47,758 nucleotides of DNA from a virus, in the IMG/VR virus record IMGVR_UViG_3300027987_000038, positions 1-47,758 of that record. One strand, written 5' to 3'. Numbering within the stretch: the first letter of the stretch is position 1; each line of letters opens with the position of its first letter. A model generated the notes under the pieces. That model was given only the letters and a program-made list of their open reading frames with translations, did not search any database and was not told the origin of the DNA. Of the stretch, positions 45,176 to 47,758 are shown piece by piece. The position numbers and the translations under genes are program-made.

Positions 45176-47382
45176 TGGGTGACCAAGTCAAGTACGAAGA
45201 CGTCGTCACTCCAGCGGAAGATGTAATGGGCGAACCAGAGCCGGTTGAGGACATGCCGGACGAGCCCATGTCCGTAGAGGAGAGACAGACGGAAGCTGCG
45301 CGGCAGATTCAAGCGGCGATCAGCTATCAGGAGTCGGACATGGCTCCGCACCGGGAGCAAGCGACGAATTACTACTACGGTCGCCCACTCGGAGACGAAG
45401 AGGAAGGGCGAGCGCAAGTCGTCTCGACCGAACTCAAGGACACAGTTGACGCGTTGATGCCGTCATTCATGCGTCTGTTCTTCGGGCCGGATCGCGTGGT
45501 GGAGTTCAACCCGCGCACGGCGGACAAAGCACCGTCTGCACGGCTGGCGACAGAGTATGTCAACTTCGTCATCGAGCACGACAACCGTGGCGTCATCGAG
45601 GTGCACAACGCAATCAAGGATGCGATGCTGCGGCGCGGTGGCGTAATCAAGTATTGGTGGGATGACACGGTGCACGTTGAGAATTACGAGTTCTCGAACG
45701 TGACCGAGGAGCAGTTGTATCTGCTCGAAGCCGACGAGGACGTGGAGTACGAAATCACCGAGCAGAAGGAGTACACCGATCCGCGTGCAGTGGTCGCGTA
45801 CATGCAGCAGCAGAAGCAGTACGACCAGATCATCGCGAGCGGTCAGAGCCCCGCGCAGTTGGGCTTGCAGCCTCCGCAACCACCGCAGCCGACAATCTGC
45901 TACGACATCGAAGTGAAGCGCTTCAACCGCGACGGCAAGATCAAGTTCGCGGTAGTTCCGCCCGAGGAGTTCATCTACTCGCCGGATGCGCGCAGCATGG
46001 AAGATGCAATCATGGTTGGGCAGCGGCAGGACAAGACGCTCTCCGACCTGCGTGCGATGGGCGTGCCCGAGGACATCTTGACCGAGTTGGACAGCGGGCA
46101 CAAGATGCGCGGCACCGGCCCGAGCGTCACAGAGCTTGGCAGCACGCCGGAAGCGCTCGCGCGTAACCCCGGTGGCAACTTGCCGGTGAACGAAGCAAGT
46201 GGTCCGAATCGCAAGATTCCGTACTACGAAATCTACATCTACATGGACGTGGACAACGACGGTATAACGGAGCACCGCAAGATGGTGCTCGTCGGCACGA
46301 GCCCCAAACTCGTTTGGGACGAGCCCGCGCCGGACAGACCGTTCGCCATGTTCGAGGTGGACCCCGAGCCGCACCAGATGCAGGGCATGGACGTCGCAGA
46401 CCGCACGCTCGACCTGCAGCTTTCGAAGACGAAGGTGCTGCGCGGTTCACTCGACTCGCTCGCGTTCTCGCTCCACCCGCGCACCGTCGCGGTCGAGGGG
46501 CAGGCGAGCATCGCAGACATCATGAACACAGAGATCGGCGCGGTCATCCGCGAGCGCAACCCCAACATGGTGCGCACGCTCGACCACGAGTTCGTGGGGC
46601 AGTACTCGTTGCCGTTCTTGACGTACTTCGACGACATGAAGGCCGCACGCGTGGGCGTCGCGAAGGGCGCAGTGGGACTCGACCCCGACTCATTGCAGTC
46701 CAGCACTCAAACCGCCGTTGCAGCTTCGGTTAGTGGCGCGCAACAGCGGCTAGAGTTGTACGCCAGAATGCTAGCCGAGACAGGCATGAAGCAACTCATG
46801 CGCGGCCTTCTGCGCTTACTTGTGCGACACCAGAGCAAGTCGCGCATGGTGCGCCTCAACAACCAGTTCGTTGAGGTAGATCCGCGTGCATGGGACGCGG
46901 ACATGGACGTGACGATCAACGTCGCAGTTGGTCACACGCTCGCGGAGGAGAGGATGGGAGCGCTTGCCGCCATCGCGGGCAAGCAGGAGCAGATCATTCA
47001 GCAAATGGGACCGGGGAACCCGTTCGTGAAGTACGGACAGTACGCGCAGACGCTGCACAAGTTCGCGGCGACGGCGGGCTTCCGTGACTCGACGCTGTTC
47101 TTCAACCCAATGGACCCTGAGTTCGACGTTCAACCGCCCGAACCGAAGCCGACGCCCGAAGAGATCCTTGCGAACGCGCAGGCTCAGAAGGTGCAGATCG
47201 ACGCCCAACTGGAGCAGCAGAAGGCACAGTGGACGCACGAGGAGAACATGGCGAAAGAGGAGCGCGAGCGCGAGCGGATTCAGGCAGACATTTACCTGCG
47301 CGCCAAAGAGATCGAACTGAAGTACAAGGTCGAACTCGACAAGGCGAAAATGAAAGGAAAGTCCGATGGCGGAAGTAAGTAA
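45175..47382 (+). CDS. Portal protein, P22-like
   Basis: The 735-residue product has the P22-type portal N terminus: REQATNYYYGRPLGDEEEGRAQVVSTELKDTVDALMPSFMRLFFG, with RLATEYVNFVIEHDNRGVIEVHNAIKDAMLRRGGVIKYWW following. The long C-terminal part is a helical barrel-like region rich in Gln, Glu and Lys (EEILANAQAQKVQIDAQLEQQ...). It would form the dodecameric DNA channel at one vertex and bind terminase, then the adaptor. It overlaps the terL stop and the next small gene. Confidence 0.92.
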   Translation: MGDQVKYEDVVTPAEDVMGEPEPVEDMPDEPMSVEERQTEAARQIQAAISYQESDMAPHREQATNYYYGRPLGDEEEGRAQVVSTELKDTVDALMPSFMRLFFGPDRVVEFNPRTADKAPSARLATEYVNFVIEHDNRGVIEVHNAIKDAMLRRGGVIKYWWDDTVHVENYEFSNVTEEQLYLLEADEDVEYEITEQKEYTDPRAVVAYMQQQKQYDQIIASGQSPAQLGLQPPQPPQPTICYDIEVKRFNRDGKIKFAVVPPEEFIYSPDARSMEDAIMVGQRQDKTLSDLRAMGVPEDILTELDSGHKMRGTGPSVTELGSTPEALARNPGGNLPVNEASGPNRKIPYYEIYIYMDVDNDGITEHRKMVLVGTSPKLVWDEPAPDRPFAMFEVDPEPHQMQGMDVADRTLDLQLSKTKVLRGSLDSLAFSLHPRTVAVEGQASIADIMNTEIGAVIRERNPNMVRTLDHEFVGQYSLPFLTYFDDMKAARVGVAKGAVGLDPDSLQSSTQTAVAASVSGAQQRLELYARMLAETGMKQLMRGLLRLLVRHQSKSRMVRLNNQFVEVDPRAWDADMDVTINVAVGHTLAEERMGALAAIAGKQEQIIQQMGPGNPFVKYGQYAQTLHKFAATAGFRDSTLFFNPMDPEFDVQPPEPKPTPEEILANAQAQKVQIDAQLEQQKAQWTHEENMAKEERERERIQADIYLRAKEIELKYKVELDKAKMKGKSDGGSK

Positions 47383-47668
47383 CGAGATGACCGAGGAGCT
47401 ATACCAGAAGTGTCAGCAGGCCGCTTCGTACCTGAAGCAAGACATCTTCACGGAGATGTTCCAAGCACTCGACTCCGAGTACGTGTACAACCTGCGCACG
47501 GCTGAAACGCCAGAGAAACGTGAGTTCTGGTGGCAGAGGCTGCAGGCACTCAACGACGTGCACACCGGGTTCCGCATCCTCGCGGAGAAGAAAGAGGCGT
47601 GGGATGCGCAGCAGGCGCGCCTAGCGGCGCAAAACGAGAAGTACAGGGGGCTGAAGCTGGCAGAGTAA
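47366..47668 (+). CDS. Small conserved protein after portal (complete copy)
   Basis: Complete 100-residue version of the gene truncated at the left end. It starts inside the portal gene (17-base overlap) with MAEVSNEMTEELYQKCQQAASYLKQDIFTEMFQAL and shares about 90% identity with the left copy over their common part. It is helical and soluble. Probably a head-assembly protein; no named family. Confidence 0.75.
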   Translation: MAEVSNEMTEELYQKCQQAASYLKQDIFTEMFQALDSEYVYNLRTAETPEKREFWWQRLQALNDVHTGFRILAEKKEAWDAQQARLAAQNEKYRGLKLAE

Positions 47669-47758
47669 AGCTATAGCTTAACAAATCACCGTCAAATGTT
47701 AAGCTATAGCTTAACAGTTGACAAACCACAGGAAGGTAGGTATATTTATGGGACAGGA
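47434..47758. repeat. Imperfect terminal direct repeat, right copy
   Basis: Matches 1-325 as described for the left copy. It ends eleven bases into the scaffold gene (ATG at 47748). Here the palindrome pair upstream of the scaffold gene is perfect (47668-47679 and 47701-47712), and the TTGACA/TATATT promoter-like element lies at 47718-47746. Confidence 0.85.
47748..47758 (+). CDS. Scaffold gene, 3'-truncated start
   Basis: The first eleven bases of the scaffold gene, cut off by the window end; the complete gene is at 315-1337. Confidence 0.8.

Overview
This window looks like one nearly complete genome of a short-tailed (podovirus-type) phage, taken slightly past its own start. Bases 1-325 recur as bases 47434-47758 with roughly 6% mismatches, so the unit genome is about 47,433 bp and the two ends come from different variants. 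The virion set is a P22-type portal, a SU10-type major capsid protein, adaptor, nozzle, fibre and several glycine/alanine-rich ejection proteins, with no tape measure or sheath. No RNA polymerase, integrase, repressor or reverse transcriptase was recognised, so the phage should depend on host RNA polymerase. Sigma-54-type sites, a TM-anchored spanin-like protein and an NlpC/P60 hydrolase suggest a Gram-negative, probably proteobacterial, host.

Layout. The plus strand carries the late genes: terminase small subunit, a 490-bp control region, terminase large subunit, portal and (through the terminal repeat) scaffold, capsid, glycosyltransferase, adaptor, nozzle, fibre, cell-wall hydrolase, ejection proteins and lysis-type membrane proteins, ending at 20872. 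A strong stem-loop at 20910-20949 separates this from a minus-strand block (41525 down to 20983). Read in its own direction, that block holds small unknown genes interleaved with tRNA-Ile, tRNA-Asn, tRNA-Tyr and a tmRNA-like RNA, then a MoxR/VWA-like pair, nucleotide-pool enzymes, a resolvase-like nuclease, a metallophosphoesterase, a SNF2 helicase, an Fe-S nuclease, an ssDNA-binding protein, a family A DNA polymerase, a primase/helicase and a DUF4406 protein. The divergent region 41526-42505 has seven copies of a 9-bp repeat and is the best candidate for a replication or early control region.

Two things stand out. First, between the two terminase genes (43026-43251) lies a regular array of eight elements matching the sigma-54 -24/-12 promoter consensus, five on plus and three on minus, with a ninth isolated element at 42080-42095 facing the minus-strand block. 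It could be a promoter cluster, a sigma-54 titration array, or a packaging site that resembles sigma-54 sites. Second, at 38440-38517 (minus) there is a 78-nt RNA with both ends of a tmRNA (acceptor stem with G3-U70, D-loop and T-arm signatures) but no mRNA domain: the P2 helix closes on a small hairpin. A shared promoter motif, TTGnnn-N12-CTAGG-TAWATTTA, recurs before several transcription units.
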